A stretch of DNA of 64,000 nucleotides from Flavobacterium sp. WC2421 (GCF_040822115.1 NZ_CP162004.1:1364001-1428000); one strand, 5' to 3'; shown: positions 26,413 through 35,272, counted from the stretch's first letter. Notes: generated from the sequence alone by a model not told the origin. Made by a program: numbers and translations.

Positions 26413-27312
26413 ATGAGTTCAATATTAAAAACAAACGCATTAGAAAGCGAAGCAATATACATTTTCAGAGAAGTTATTTCTCAATTTGATAAGCCGGTAT
26501 TGCTTTTTTCTGGAGGAAAAGATTCAATCACACTGGTAAGATTAGCACAAAAAGCATTCTTTCCCGCCAAAATTCCTTTTCCACTATTGCACGTAGATAC
26601 AGGACATAATTTTCCTGAAACTATTGAATTTAGAGATCGATTGGTTAAAGAATTAGGATTGGAATTAATCGTTCGTAATGTGCAAGATGCTATCGATGAA
26701 GGAAAAGTAGTAGAAGAAACTGGTAAATATTCGAGTAGAAACAGTCTGCAAACAACAACTTTACTTGATGCAATTGACGAATTCAAGTTTGATGCTTGTA
26801 TTGGTGGTGCGCGTAGAGATGAAGAAAAAGCAAGAGCTAAAGAACGTATTTTTTCTGTTCGTGATGATTTTGGTCAATGGGATGAAAAAAACCAACGTCC
26901 TGAATTGTTTGATTTATTGAATGGTAAAATTGAAAATGGACAAAACGTACGTGTTTTTCCTATTTCAAACTGGACTGAATTGGATGTATGGAGTTATATC
27001 GAACAAGAACAAATCGAGATTCCATCGATTTACTTTTCACACAAACGTAAAGTTTTCTTGAGAGACGGAATGATTTGGTCACACTCTCCTTTTGTTTATC
27101 AAGAAGAAAACGAAGAAATTGAAGAGCGAATTGTTCGTTTTAGAACAGTTGGAGATATGAGTTGTACTGCAGCAGTTGATTCGTATGCAGCGACAATTTC
27201 TGAAGTGGTAGGTGAAATCAGATTGTCTACTATTTCTGAACGAGGAGCTAGAATTGATGATAAACGTTCAGAAGCAGCGATGGAGAAAAGAAAACAACAA
27301 GGATACTTTTAG
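26413..27312 (+). CDS. cysD: Sulfate adenylyltransferase, small subunit
   Basis: 299 residues. PP-loop ATP pyrophosphatase: SGGKDS at 33-38, followed by LHVDTGHNFPET, and the GGARRDEEKARAKER segment typical of CysD. With the GTPase CysN it makes APS from sulfate and ATP. Lies between cysH and cysN. Confidence 0.95.
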   Translation: MSSILKTNALESEAIYIFREVISQFDKPVLLFSGGKDSITLVRLAQKAFFPAKIPFPLLHVDTGHNFPETIEFRDRLVKELGLELIVRNVQDAIDEGKVVEETGKYSSRNSLQTTTLLDAIDEFKFDACIGGARRDEEKARAKERIFSVRDDFGQWDEKNQRPELFDLLNGKIENGQNVRVFPISNWTELDVWSYIEQEQIEIPSIYFSHKRKVFLRDGMIWSHSPFVYQEENEEIEERIVRFRTVGDMSCTAAVDSYAATISEVVGEIRLSTISERGARIDDKRSEAAMEKRKQQGYF

Positions 27313-27425
27313 GATTATTTTAAATGTTGAATTTTAAATGTTGAATGAAAAGACACTCATTTTAAAATTCAAGTAACGATTACCATTTAAAATTCAAAAT
27401 TTATAATTTAAAATAATAGAAACTG
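27313..27425. repeat. AT-rich inverted-repeat spacer between cysD and cysN
   Basis: Two copies of TTTTAAATGTTGAA are followed by ATTTTAAAATTCAA and by ATTTAAAATTCAAAATTTAT, arranged as inverted partners around a GC-poor loop. Same type as the etfB-etfA spacer. Confidence 0.55.
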
Positions 27426-28670
27426 ATGGAAGTTTTAAAAATAGCAACAGCAGGAAGTGTAGATGACGGAAAGAGTACATTAATCGGGAGGTTATTATAT
27501 GATACGCAATCCTTAACTACAGATAAATTAGAAGCAATAGAAAAAAGCAGCAAGCAAAAAGGATATGATTATTTAGATTTTTCTTTGGCTACTGATGGTT
27601 TAGTTGCTGAGAGAGAACAAGGAATTACAATTGATGTGGCGCATATTTATTTTTCTACGGCTAAAAAAAGTTACATCATTGCAGATACTCCAGGTCACGT
27701 AGAATACACGCGTAACATGGTTACTGGAGCTTCAACTTCACAAGTTTCAATCATTTTGATTGATGCTCGTAAAGGAGTGATTGAGCAAACCTACCGTCAC
27801 TTTTTTATCAATAATTTATTGAGAGTAAAAGAAGTAATTGTTGCTGTTAATAAAATGGACTTAGTAGATTATTCGGAAGAAGTATACAATAAAATTAAAG
27901 CCGACTTTCAAGCATTAAATGCTAAAAGTACTTTTAAAGAGCAAAACGTAAGTTATATTCCGTTGAGCGCTTTAACAGGAGATAATGTGGTGGAATCATT
28001 AGGCGGAATGCCTTGGTATGAAGGACAAACTATTCTAGAACACCTGGAGGCTTTAGAGCCTGCAGATGTTTATGAAAAAGGAAAAGCACGTTTCCCTGTG
28101 CAAACCGTTATCAGACCAAAAACCGAAGAGTACCACGATTTTAGAGGGTATGCTGGTAAGCTTTATGGTAACAATATCAAAGTAGGAGATGCCGTAACAG
28201 TATTACCTTCTTTAACAGAATCTAAAGTAACAAACATTCACTTTTTTGATCAACAATTTGACGAAGCTTCAGTTGGTTCTTCAATTACAATCGAATTAGA
28301 AAACGATATCAATGTAACTAGAGGAGATATGATTGTAAAATCATCTGAATTGCCTAAAGTAGAAAAAGATATTAATACAACAGTTTGTTGGATGGACAGT
28401 AAAAAACTAGTTCCAGGAGCAAAATATTTTATACAACACAATACGAACCGAGTTCTAGCTAAAATTGACAGCGTGAAAAACGTAATTGCAACTGATTTTT
28501 CAGGAACCACAGCAGCGTCTCAATTAGCGATTAACGAAATAGGAGAAGTAAACATCAAGTTAAGCAAAGCAATATATTTTGATGCTTACAATGATAACAA
28601 ATCAAATGGTGCTTTTATCTTAATTGATGCAGCAACAAATACAACTGCGGGAGTTGGATTTATCCGTTAG
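27426..28670 (+). CDS. cysN: Sulfate adenylyltransferase, large (GTPase) subunit
   Basis: 414 residues. Translation-factor-type GTPase: G1 GSVDDGKSTL, G2 region with REQGITIDVA, G3 DTPGHVEYTRNM, G4 NKMD; domain II follows (VQTVIRP...FRGYAGKLY). GTP hydrolysis drives formation of APS by CysD. No fused APS kinase domain, in agreement with the APS-type CysH. Confidence 0.95.
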   Translation: MEVLKIATAGSVDDGKSTLIGRLLYDTQSLTTDKLEAIEKSSKQKGYDYLDFSLATDGLVAEREQGITIDVAHIYFSTAKKSYIIADTPGHVEYTRNMVTGASTSQVSIILIDARKGVIEQTYRHFFINNLLRVKEVIVAVNKMDLVDYSEEVYNKIKADFQALNAKSTFKEQNVSYIPLSALTGDNVVESLGGMPWYEGQTILEHLEALEPADVYEKGKARFPVQTVIRPKTEEYHDFRGYAGKLYGNNIKVGDAVTVLPSLTESKVTNIHFFDQQFDEASVGSSITIELENDINVTRGDMIVKSSELPKVEKDINTTVCWMDSKKLVPGAKYFIQHNTNRVLAKIDSVKNVIATDFSGTTAASQLAINEIGEVNIKLSKAIYFDAYNDNKSNGAFILIDAATNTTAGVGFIR

Positions 28671-28739
28671 TTTTTGGCTTTAGCCAATAAAAAAATCCAG
28701 ATTTAAGAATTACAGTACTTAGCTAATAAGCCAACACAG

Positions 28740-30830
28740 ATGGAAAGTTTTAGAACCGAAATAGAGAATCCGATTGTTCAAAAAGAAATAATCGATTTAG
28801 AAAGAAAAATTGCATTATTCAAAGACGGTAAAATTGATGACGAACGTTTTCGCAGTCTTCGTTTAGCACGTGGTGTTTACGGTCAACGTCAAGAAGGGGT
28901 GCAAATGATTCGTATCAAATTACCTTATGGTAAAGTGAGCAGCGAACAGTTGGAGCGTATTACAAAGGTTTCAGATGAATATTCTACTGGACGTTTGCAT
29001 ATTACAACCCGTCAAGATATTCAAATTCACTATGTGAGTTTAGATAGAACTCCGGAACTTTGGGCACAATTGGCAATAGACGATATTACACTTCGTGAGG
29101 CTTGTGGTAATACAGTGAGAAATATTACGGCTAGTGAATTAGCGGGAGTAGATGTTGACGAACCGTTTGATGTTTCGCCTTATGCACACGCCATGTTTCA
29201 GTTTTTCTTGAGAAATCCTGTTTGTCAAGAGATGGGGCGTAAATTCAAAATGTCATTTTCGTCTTCTGATAAAGATACAGCACTAAGTTACCTACATGAT
29301 TTGGGTTTTATTCCAAAAATTGTTAATGGTGAGCGCGGATTCAAAGTAATGTTAGGTGGAGGACTAGGTTCTCAACCAAGTCATGCGGAGCTATTATCAG
29401 AATTTATTCCTGTAAACCAAATTATCCCAACAACAGAAGGGGTTTTAAGAGTTTTTGATCGTTATGGCGAAAGAGCCAAACGTTTAAAAGCACGTATGAA
29501 ATTCTTAATCAAAGATTTGGGGCGTGACGAATTTTTGAGATTGGTAGACGAAGAGAAAAAAGCATTGTCTTACCAAACAGTTGAAATTGACACCACTGAT
29601 TTTGATGGTGCTATTCCAGCCACTTTATTAGAAGTGCCAAAAGTTACTATCGAAGATACAGCTGCATTTGAAGCGTGGAAAAAATCTAACGTTATTGCCC
29701 AAAAACAATCGGGATATGTAGCTATTGGAATCAAGGTACTTTTAGGAGATTTTTATACGGATAAAGCGAGAATTTTAGCCAATTTAATTAAAAATTACGG
29801 AGCTAATGAACTGCGTTTTTCACTAAGACAAAACATTGTTCTTCGAAATATAAAAGAAGAAAACTTAGGGTTCTTCTACCAAGAATTAGCCAAATTAGAT
29901 TTTGTAGCTTTAGGCTATGACACTATTGGTGATATTACAGCTTGTCCTGGGACTGATACTTGTAATTTAGGTATTGCAAGCAGTACAGGAATTGCCGAAG
30001 AATTAGAAAGAGTGTTGAAATTAGAATTCCCTCAATATAAAGACAACAGAGAAATTACTATAAAAATTAGTGGTTGTATGAATGCTTGTGGGCAACACAA
30101 CATGTCGCAAATTGGTTTTCAAGGAATGTCTATCAACTCTGGTAAACTAGTGGCGCCAGCGTTGCAAGTGTTACTTGGAGGTGGGATTTTAGGTGATGGA
30201 AAAGGTCGTTTTTCGGATAAAGTAATTAAGATTCCAAGTCGTAGAGGACCTGATGCATTGCGTTATATCTTAAATGATTTCGAAGCAAATGCGAACGGAT
30301 TGTCGTTTTTAGATTATTACGATGCAAAAGGGGAAAAATATTTTTATGAGTTCCTTAAACCATTAGCAGATGTTACCAATCTAACAGACGAAGATTTTAT
30401 CGACTGGGGAAATGCAGATAATTATGTAAAAGCGGTTGGAGTAGGAGAATGTGCTGGAGTTGTAATTGACTTAGTAGCTACTTTAATCTTGGAAGCCAAA
30501 GATAAATTGACTTTCGCTCAAGAAGCTTTTGAAGACAAAAAATGGGCTGATGCGATTTACTTGGCATATGCAGGATTTGTAAATGGAGCAAAAGCATTGT
30601 TATTGGCTGAAAACCAAAAAACAAATCACCATGCAGGAATCATCAATTTGTTTGATACTGTTTTTGTTGAAACAAACAAAATTATTTTAGATTCTAGTTT
30701 TAAAGACTTGGTGTATCAAATCAATCAAAATGAACCATCTGAAGTGTTTGCACAAAAATACATTCAAGAAGCAATTGCTTTTTTTGAAAATATTGAAACA
30801 TACAGAGCCAAAGATTTAGCAAATGCATAA
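28740..30830 (+). CDS. Sulfite reductase hemoprotein with C-terminal HEPN-like domain
   Basis: 696 residues. Residues 1 to about 555 form a nitrite/sulfite reductase: ferredoxin-like half with LARGVYGQRQEGVQMIRIKL and TTRQDIQIH, then the siroheme/4Fe-4S cysteines C402, C408 (ACPGTDTCNLG) and C446, C450 (SGCMNACGQH). It reduces sulfite to sulfide with six electrons. About 560-690 is an extra all-helical region resembling a HEPN domain (AIYLAYAGFVNGAKALLL, KTNHHAGIINLFDTVF). The next two genes make siroheme and a ferredoxin reductase follows. Ferredoxin dependence is inferred from the absence of a CysJ-type flavoprotein nearby. Confidence 0.9.
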   Translation: MESFRTEIENPIVQKEIIDLERKIALFKDGKIDDERFRSLRLARGVYGQRQEGVQMIRIKLPYGKVSSEQLERITKVSDEYSTGRLHITTRQDIQIHYVSLDRTPELWAQLAIDDITLREACGNTVRNITASELAGVDVDEPFDVSPYAHAMFQFFLRNPVCQEMGRKFKMSFSSSDKDTALSYLHDLGFIPKIVNGERGFKVMLGGGLGSQPSHAELLSEFIPVNQIIPTTEGVLRVFDRYGERAKRLKARMKFLIKDLGRDEFLRLVDEEKKALSYQTVEIDTTDFDGAIPATLLEVPKVTIEDTAAFEAWKKSNVIAQKQSGYVAIGIKVLLGDFYTDKARILANLIKNYGANELRFSLRQNIVLRNIKEENLGFFYQELAKLDFVALGYDTIGDITACPGTDTCNLGIASSTGIAEELERVLKLEFPQYKDNREITIKISGCMNACGQHNMSQIGFQGMSINSGKLVAPALQVLLGGGILGDGKGRFSDKVIKIPSRRGPDALRYILNDFEANANGLSFLDYYDAKGEKYFYEFLKPLADVTNLTDEDFIDWGNADNYVKAVGVGECAGVVIDLVATLILEAKDKLTFAQEAFEDKKWADAIYLAYAGFVNGAKALLLAENQKTNHHAGIINLFDTVFVETNKIILDSSFKDLVYQINQNEPSEVFAQKYIQEAIAFFENIETYRAKDLANA

Positions 30831-31617
30831 TACCATAAAACCCATAGTAACTTTAGTAGGTGCAGGTCCGGGAGATCCAGATTTGTTGACCATAAAAGGT
30901 GCGAAAGCATTGGCTGAAGCTAATGTGGTTTTATACGATGCTTTGGCTAATGAAGAATTATTAAGTTATGCTCCAAAGAGGGCTTTAAAAATATTTGTCG
31001 GAAAAAGGAAAGGATGTCACGCTTACACACAAGACCAAATCAACCAACTAATTGTAGATAATGCCTTGACTTATGGTCATGTCGTTCGTCTTAAAGGAGG
31101 AGATCCTTTCATTTTCGGCAGAGGAAGTGAAGAAATAGAGTATGTAGAAAGCTTTGGAATTCCTACATTTGTTGTTCCTGGAATTTCATCGGCTATCGCA
31201 GTTCCAGCATATCAAGGTATTTCGTTGACAAAAAGAGGAGTTTCGGAGAGTTTTTGGGTAATAACAGGAACGACTTCGGCTCGACAATTATCAACTGATG
31301 TGGCCTTGGCAGCTCAATCTTCAGCTACTGTAGTAGTGCTGATGGGAATGAGCAAATTAGAAGAAATTGTTGCTATTTTCCAAAAAGAATCCAAAGGTGA
31401 AACACCTGTAGCGATCATTCAAAACGGTACGACTCCAGAGGAAAAAATAGGAATTGGAACAATAAGCACGATTCAAAAAATTGTTGTTGAACAAAAATTA
31501 AGTTCTCCAGCCATTATTGTAATAGGTGCGGTAGTAGGTGATAGTAAGAAAAGGAAAGGGTTTTACAAAGAGTTAAAATCCAATCATAACAAACTATTAG
31601 TTTATGGAAAGGAATGA
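30823..31617 (+). CDS. cobA: Uroporphyrinogen-III C-methyltransferase
   Basis: 264 residues. SUMT family: VTLVGAGPGDPDLLTIKGAK (N-terminal glycine loop), VRLKGGDPFIFGRGSEE (SAM site) and FVVPGISSAIAVPAYQGI. It makes precorrin-2 from uroporphyrinogen III, feeding siroheme for the upstream sulfite reductase. Its start overlaps the end of the reductase gene by 8 bp, and its own end overlaps the next gene by 14 bp, so all three are translated together. Confidence 0.93.
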   Translation: MHNTIKPIVTLVGAGPGDPDLLTIKGAKALAEANVVLYDALANEELLSYAPKRALKIFVGKRKGCHAYTQDQINQLIVDNALTYGHVVRLKGGDPFIFGRGSEEIEYVESFGIPTFVVPGISSAIAVPAYQGISLTKRGVSESFWVITGTTSARQLSTDVALAAQSSATVVVLMGMSKLEEIVAIFQKESKGETPVAIIQNGTTPEEKIGIGTISTIQKIVVEQKLSSPAIIVIGAVVGDSKKRKGFYKELKSNHNKLLVYGKE

Positions 31618-32185
31618 ATTATATCCCGTATTTTTAAAACTACACAATCTTAGTGTCTTGATTGTTGGTGGAGGAAATGTAGGACTAGAGAAGTTGAGTT
31701 TTTTGTTAAAATCAAGTCCAAATGCTAATGTTGAGGTGGTAGCACCACGATTTTTACCTGAATTGGTAACATTGGCAGATAAGCACGAAACGGTTACATT
31801 GACCGATAAGAAGTTCAAGAAAAAAATGCTCAAAAAACGGCATATTGTTATTGCTTGTACGGATGATCTTGAAGTGAATAGAAGGATTTACAATTTGTCT
31901 AGGGAAAGGTATCTCATTTGTAATATTGCCGATACGCCTGATTTATGTGATTATTATTTGGGAGGAATAGTGACCAAAGGAAATGTGAAAATTGCTATTT
32001 CAACCAATGGAAAATCACCAACAACAGCCAAAAGATTACGAGAATTTTTTGAAGAGGTTATTCCAGAAGACATCAATAAAATGGTCGAAAATCTAAACGA
32101 ATATCGCAAAACCTTAAAAGGAGATTTCGAAGAGAAAGTTCAGAAGATGAATGAAATTACAGAATCGTTAAAGAATAAAGAATAG
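31604..32185 (+). CDS. Precorrin-2 dehydrogenase / sirohydrochlorin ferrochelatase
   Basis: 193 residues, the N-terminal half of a classic CysG as a separate protein. NAD-binding loop LIVGGGNVGLEKLSFLL, then HIVIACTDDLEVNRRIY and GNVKIAISTNGKSPTTAKRL. It oxidises precorrin-2 and inserts iron to give siroheme. With the preceding methyltransferase it replaces a single trifunctional CysG. Confidence 0.9.
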   Translation: MERNELYPVFLKLHNLSVLIVGGGNVGLEKLSFLLKSSPNANVEVVAPRFLPELVTLADKHETVTLTDKKFKKKMLKKRHIVIACTDDLEVNRRIYNLSRERYLICNIADTPDLCDYYLGGIVTKGNVKIAISTNGKSPTTAKRLREFFEEVIPEDINKMVENLNEYRKTLKGDFEEKVQKMNEITESLKNKE

Positions 32186-32311
32186 AACCGAGATAATACA
32201 GTCAACATTAAAGAACAAAGAATCCTAATGATATTTATCATTTATTTTTGAGATATTCATTCGTTCCTTTGTGAAAAGAATAATAAGTAAGAACAAGTAT
32301 AACAAAAGAAA

Positions 32312-32357
32312 CTCTACCCAGTCTCCCCCTCCTTGGGAAGGGGGCTGGGGGGAGGAA
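32312..32357. repeat. GC-rich imperfect inverted repeat
   Basis: A run of C (CCCAGTCTCCCCCTCC) faces a run of G (GGGAAGGGGGCTGGGGGGAGG in part) about a TTGGG centre, in otherwise AT-rich DNA just before the ferredoxin reductase start. It looks like a dispersed repeat and could form a strong hairpin. Confidence 0.6.
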
Positions 32358-32371
32358 TAAAAGTATTGAAC

Positions 32372-33424
32372 ATGATTGAAACAGATATCCTTATAATAGG
32401 AGCCGGTCCAACTGGTTTATTTGCCGTTTTTGAAGCAGGATTATTAAAATTAAAATGCCATATATTAGATGCTTTACCACAACCAGGTGGTCAATTATCA
32501 GAATTATATCCTAAAAAACCTATTTATGATATTCCAGGATTTCCTGATGTATTAGCAGGAGATTTAGTAGATAATCTAATGGAGCAAATCAAGCAATTCG
32601 AACCTGGGTTTACTCTTGGTGAACGTGCTGAAACAATTGAAAAACAAGAAGACGGAAGTTTTATTGTAACTTCAAATGAAGGAACTGAGTTTCATGCAAA
32701 AGTAATTGCAATTGCAGGTGGTTTAGGAAGTTTCGAACCTAGAAAGCCGCTTATTGATGGAATTGATTTCTATGAAAATAAAGGGATTAAATATTTTATA
32801 AAAGATCCTGAAGAGTTTAGAAACAAAAGAGTAGTAATTGCTGGTGGAGGAGATTCAGCATTGGACTGGAGTATTTTCCTTACAGATGTAGCTTCAGAGG
32901 TGACATTGATTCACCGTCGTAACGAATTTCGTGGTGCATTAGATTCTGTTGAAAAAGTACAAGAATTAAAAGATGCCGGAAAAATTCGTATGATTACCCC
33001 TGCTGAGGTCGTAGGAATAAACGGAGCAGAACATATTGAATCAATTGACATTGATGAAAATGGAGCGCATCGTAAAATTGAAACAGATTTCTTTATTCCT
33101 CTTTTTGGTCTTACACCAAAATTAGGTCCTATAGGACATTGGGGATTAGAAATTGAAAAAAATGCAATCAAAGTAAACAATGCTTTAGATTATCAAACTA
33201 ATATTCCGGGTATTTTTGCCATTGGAGATGTGAATACCTATCCAGGTAAATTAAAATTAATTCTTTGTGGTTTCCATGAAGCAACATTAATGTGCCAGGC
33301 AGCGTACCAAATTATCAATCCAGGGAAACGATATGTGTTGAAATATACTACAGTTTCTGGTGTTGACGGTTTTGACGGAACTCGTAAAGAGGCGCCAAAA
33401 GCAGTGGTAAAAGCTATAGTATAA
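32372..33424 (+). CDS. Ferredoxin/flavodoxin-NADP+ reductase (thioredoxin-reductase-like)
   Basis: 350 residues from the ATG at 32372 (MIETDILIIGAGPTGLFAVF); an open frame further up runs through the GC-rich repeat and was discarded. FAD motif GAGPTG, the LPQPGGQLSELYPKKPIYDI segment, NADP motif VVIAGGGDSALDW and the C-terminal GIFAIGDV. There is no CxxC redox pair, which separates it from thioredoxin reductase and places it in the YumC-type reductases. It likely supplies reduced ferredoxin to the sulfite reductase. Confidence 0.9.
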   Translation: MIETDILIIGAGPTGLFAVFEAGLLKLKCHILDALPQPGGQLSELYPKKPIYDIPGFPDVLAGDLVDNLMEQIKQFEPGFTLGERAETIEKQEDGSFIVTSNEGTEFHAKVIAIAGGLGSFEPRKPLIDGIDFYENKGIKYFIKDPEEFRNKRVVIAGGGDSALDWSIFLTDVASEVTLIHRRNEFRGALDSVEKVQELKDAGKIRMITPAEVVGINGAEHIESIDIDENGAHRKIETDFFIPLFGLTPKLGPIGHWGLEIEKNAIKVNNALDYQTNIPGIFAIGDVNTYPGKLKLILCGFHEATLMCQAAYQIINPGKRYVLKYTTVSGVDGFDGTRKEAPKAVVKAIV

Positions 33425-33451
33425 CAATTTATCACATTCAAGTTAAAAAAT

Positions 33452-33483
33452 ATAGCGCTAATACTTGCAAGTATTAGCGCTAT
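33452..33483. terminator. 32-bp perfect palindrome after the cys operon
   Basis: ATAGCGCTAATACTTG and its exact reverse complement form an uninterrupted palindrome. The plus-strand T tract after it is poor (GTCTTTAC), so a terminator role is likely but not textbook. Confidence 0.6.
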
Positions 33484-33518
33484 GTCTTTACTTTGCACCG
33501 TTCCTATATTTATTGAAA

Positions 33519-33634
33519 GTTATCACGAAAGGCGGAGGGAAAGACCCGATGAAACCTTAGCAACCCTTTATCTTTAAAGAAGGTGCTACATTCTACTTTA
33601 TGCTGAACTTGTTTCAGCATCCAAGATAGATAAC
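33519..33634 (+). ncRNA. SAM-I (S-box) riboswitch upstream of metH
   Basis: P1 pairs GTTATC (33519-33524) with GATAAC (33629-33634). Core segments are GGAGGGAAAGACCCGATGAA, CCTTAGCAACCC and AAGGTGCTACATTCTAC, matching the first riboswitch. Its P4 arm is the 21-nt hairpin at 33600-33620, which is a dispersed repeat also found at 11069-11089. Confidence 0.9.
33600..33620. repeat. Dispersed hairpin repeat, copy 2, forming riboswitch P4
   Basis: ATGCTGAA / TTTCAGCAT stem. Occupies the place where the other SAM-I copy has a plain CCACT/AGTGG stem. Confidence 0.8.
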
Positions 33635-33732
33635 ACAAGAATACTTTTACAGTATTTCTCAAACCTTTTCTTGACAACATATCGATATTTTTTTAGAGCG
33701 AATGATTGGTGCTTTTTTACCATCATCCTTCC

Positions 33733-33822
33733 TGCTTTCCGTTTCAATCTTTTATCCTGAATTTAGTTCAGGATCCTGAACTAAATTCAGGATAAAAAGG
33801 ATTTTCACTGCAATCAGGGCTA
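33733..33822 (+). repeat. REP-like dispersed element, copy 2
   Basis: Arms GCTTTCCGTTTCAATC and GGATTTTCACTGCAATC flank a perfect 40-bp palindrome (33754-33793, half ATCCTGAATTTAGTTCAGGA). The 484-bp gap between the reductase and metH holds the palindrome, riboswitch and this element, but no gene. Confidence 0.75.
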
Positions 33823-33908
33823 AAAAGAAACAATAGTGAACTTTTGTAATTAATAATCAAAAGTATAAATCACAACAAATCATTGTGGTTTACAAGAAAT
33901 AAAAAGTT

Positions 33909-34910
33909 ATGTCAAGTATTCAAGAAGCCATTAAAAAAAACATACTCATCCTCGATGGAGCTATGGGAACCATGTTGCAGCGCTACAATTTCTCCGAAGA
34001 AGATTTTCGTGGAGAGCGTTTCAAAGATTTCCCACATTCTCTAAAAGGGAACAACGATTTACTATCACTCACACAACCACAAGCCATAAAAGCGGTGCAT
34101 GCTGCTTATTTTGAAGCTGGAGCTGATATTGTTGAAACCAATACCTTCTCAGGAACGACTATCGGTATGGCCGATTATCATCTGGAAGATATTGTATATG
34201 AGTTGAACTATGAATCGGCAAAAATTGCACGTGAAGTAGCCGATGAATGGACAGCTAAAAATCCAGACAAACCTCGTTTTGTAGCGGGTTCAATAGGACC
34301 AACAAACAGAACAGCAAGTATGTCACCAGATGTAAACGATCCAGGATATAGAGCCGTAACTTTTGATGATTTGCGCATTGCGTACAAGCAACAAGTAGAA
34401 GCATTAATTGACGGAGGAAGTGATTTATTACTCGTTGAAACTATTTTTGATACACTAAATGCCAAAGCAGCCCTTTTTGCGATCGAAGAAGTAAAAGACG
34501 AACGCAATATCGATATTCCCATCATGGTTTCAGGAACGATTACCGATGCTTCAGGAAGAACACTTTCTGGGCAAACAGTAGAAGCTTTCTTAGTTTCGGT
34601 TTCGCATATTCCATTATTGAGTGTAGGATTCAATTGTGCCCTTGGAGCTGATTTGTTGAAACCATACTTGCAGACTTTATCACAAAATACTTCTTTCAAT
34701 GTATCAGCGCATCCTAATGCAGGATTACCAAATGCCTTTGGAGAATACGATGAAACGCCACAAGAGATGCAAGCGCAAATTAAAACCTACTTAGACGATA
34801 ATTTAGTAAACATTATAGGCGGTTGTTGCGGAACAACACCAGAACACATCAAGTTAATTGCTGATATCGCCAAGGATTATAAACCAAGAGTTTCGACGGC
34901 AACAATGTAA
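33909..34910 (+). CDS. Methionine synthase, homocysteine-binding module (split MetH)
   Basis: 333 residues. Homocysteine S-methyltransferase barrel: [15 protein letters not shown] start, ETNTFSGT, and the three zinc ligands C243 (VGFNCALGA), C306 and C307 ([12 protein letters not shown]). This is the first module of cobalamin-dependent MetH made as a separate protein; the remaining modules are encoded 362 bp downstream. The leader has a SAM-I riboswitch. The break is not a frameshift: both parts have clean ends and starts at a domain boundary. Confidence 0.93.
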   Translation: MSSIQEAIKKNILILDGAMGTMLQRYNFSEEDFRGERFKDFPHSLKGNNDLLSLTQPQAIKAVHAAYFEAGADIVETNTFSGTTIGMADYHLEDIVYELNYESAKIAREVADEWTAKNPDKPRFVAGSIGPTNRTASMSPDVNDPGYRAVTFDDLRIAYKQQVEALIDGGSDLLLVETIFDTLNAKAALFAIEEVKDERNIDIPIMVSGTITDASGRTLSGQTVEAFLVSVSHIPLLSVGFNCALGADLLKPYLQTLSQNTSFNVSAHPNAGLPNAFGEYDETPQEMQAQIKTYLDDNLVNIIGGCCGTTPEHIKLIADIAKDYKPRVSTATM

Positions 34911-34920
34911 ACGGGGATAG

Positions 34921-35255
34921 AGACGCAATTTATCGCGTCTAAAACTGCTACATTATAAGTAAATAGCTTTTCCTGCAAGGTTTTTTTAACCTTGTAGGAA
35001 TAAATTGAGAAAGTGAATCGAGAAATAAACCTACAAGGTTAAAAAAACCTTGCAGGATTGTAGGACGAGAGAATTCGTTTCTCGTAATGATAGGGGCATT
35101 GCCCGCGTGAGGGATAGCAGTGAAAAGCCCACAGACAAATGAAGCGAAAGCGGAATTAGTCGAGGACTTGTAACGAATAGCCCGACCCTTGTGGTCACGC
35201 CCAAAATAAGAAGAATTAAAAAGTTAAACCTACATGGTTTTAGAAACCTTGCAGG
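34921..35255. repeat. Cluster of dispersed hairpin repeats between the metH halves
   Basis: In order: AGACGC/GCGTCT hairpin (34921-34940); a 27-bp hairpin beginning CCTGCAAGGTT (34972-34998); its exact reverse complement (35030-35056); ACGAGA/TCTCGT hairpin (35065-35085); a REP-like element in reverse orientation (35093-35202, with GGGATAGCAGTGAAAAGCCC and TTGTAACGAATAGCCC); and a third, diverged CCTACATGG...CCTTGCAGG hairpin (35229-35255). No gene is present in the 362-bp gap. Confidence 0.8.
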
Positions 35256-35272
35256 ACAAATAAAAATAAAAA

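Noticed and set aside
30405..30830. HEPN domain as a toxin or defence ribonuclease
   Set aside because: It is in frame with a sulfite reductase inside a sulfur operon, and the Rx4-6H ribonuclease motif is not seen.
34921..35255. CRISPR array
   Set aside because: The repeats are palindromic, of several types and irregularly spaced, with no uniform spacers and no cas genes.
34911..35272. Gap between the metH halves as a frameshift or insertion in one gene
   Set aside because: The upstream part ends cleanly after the zinc-cysteine module and the downstream part has its own ATG at a domain boundary; this looks like a genuine split.
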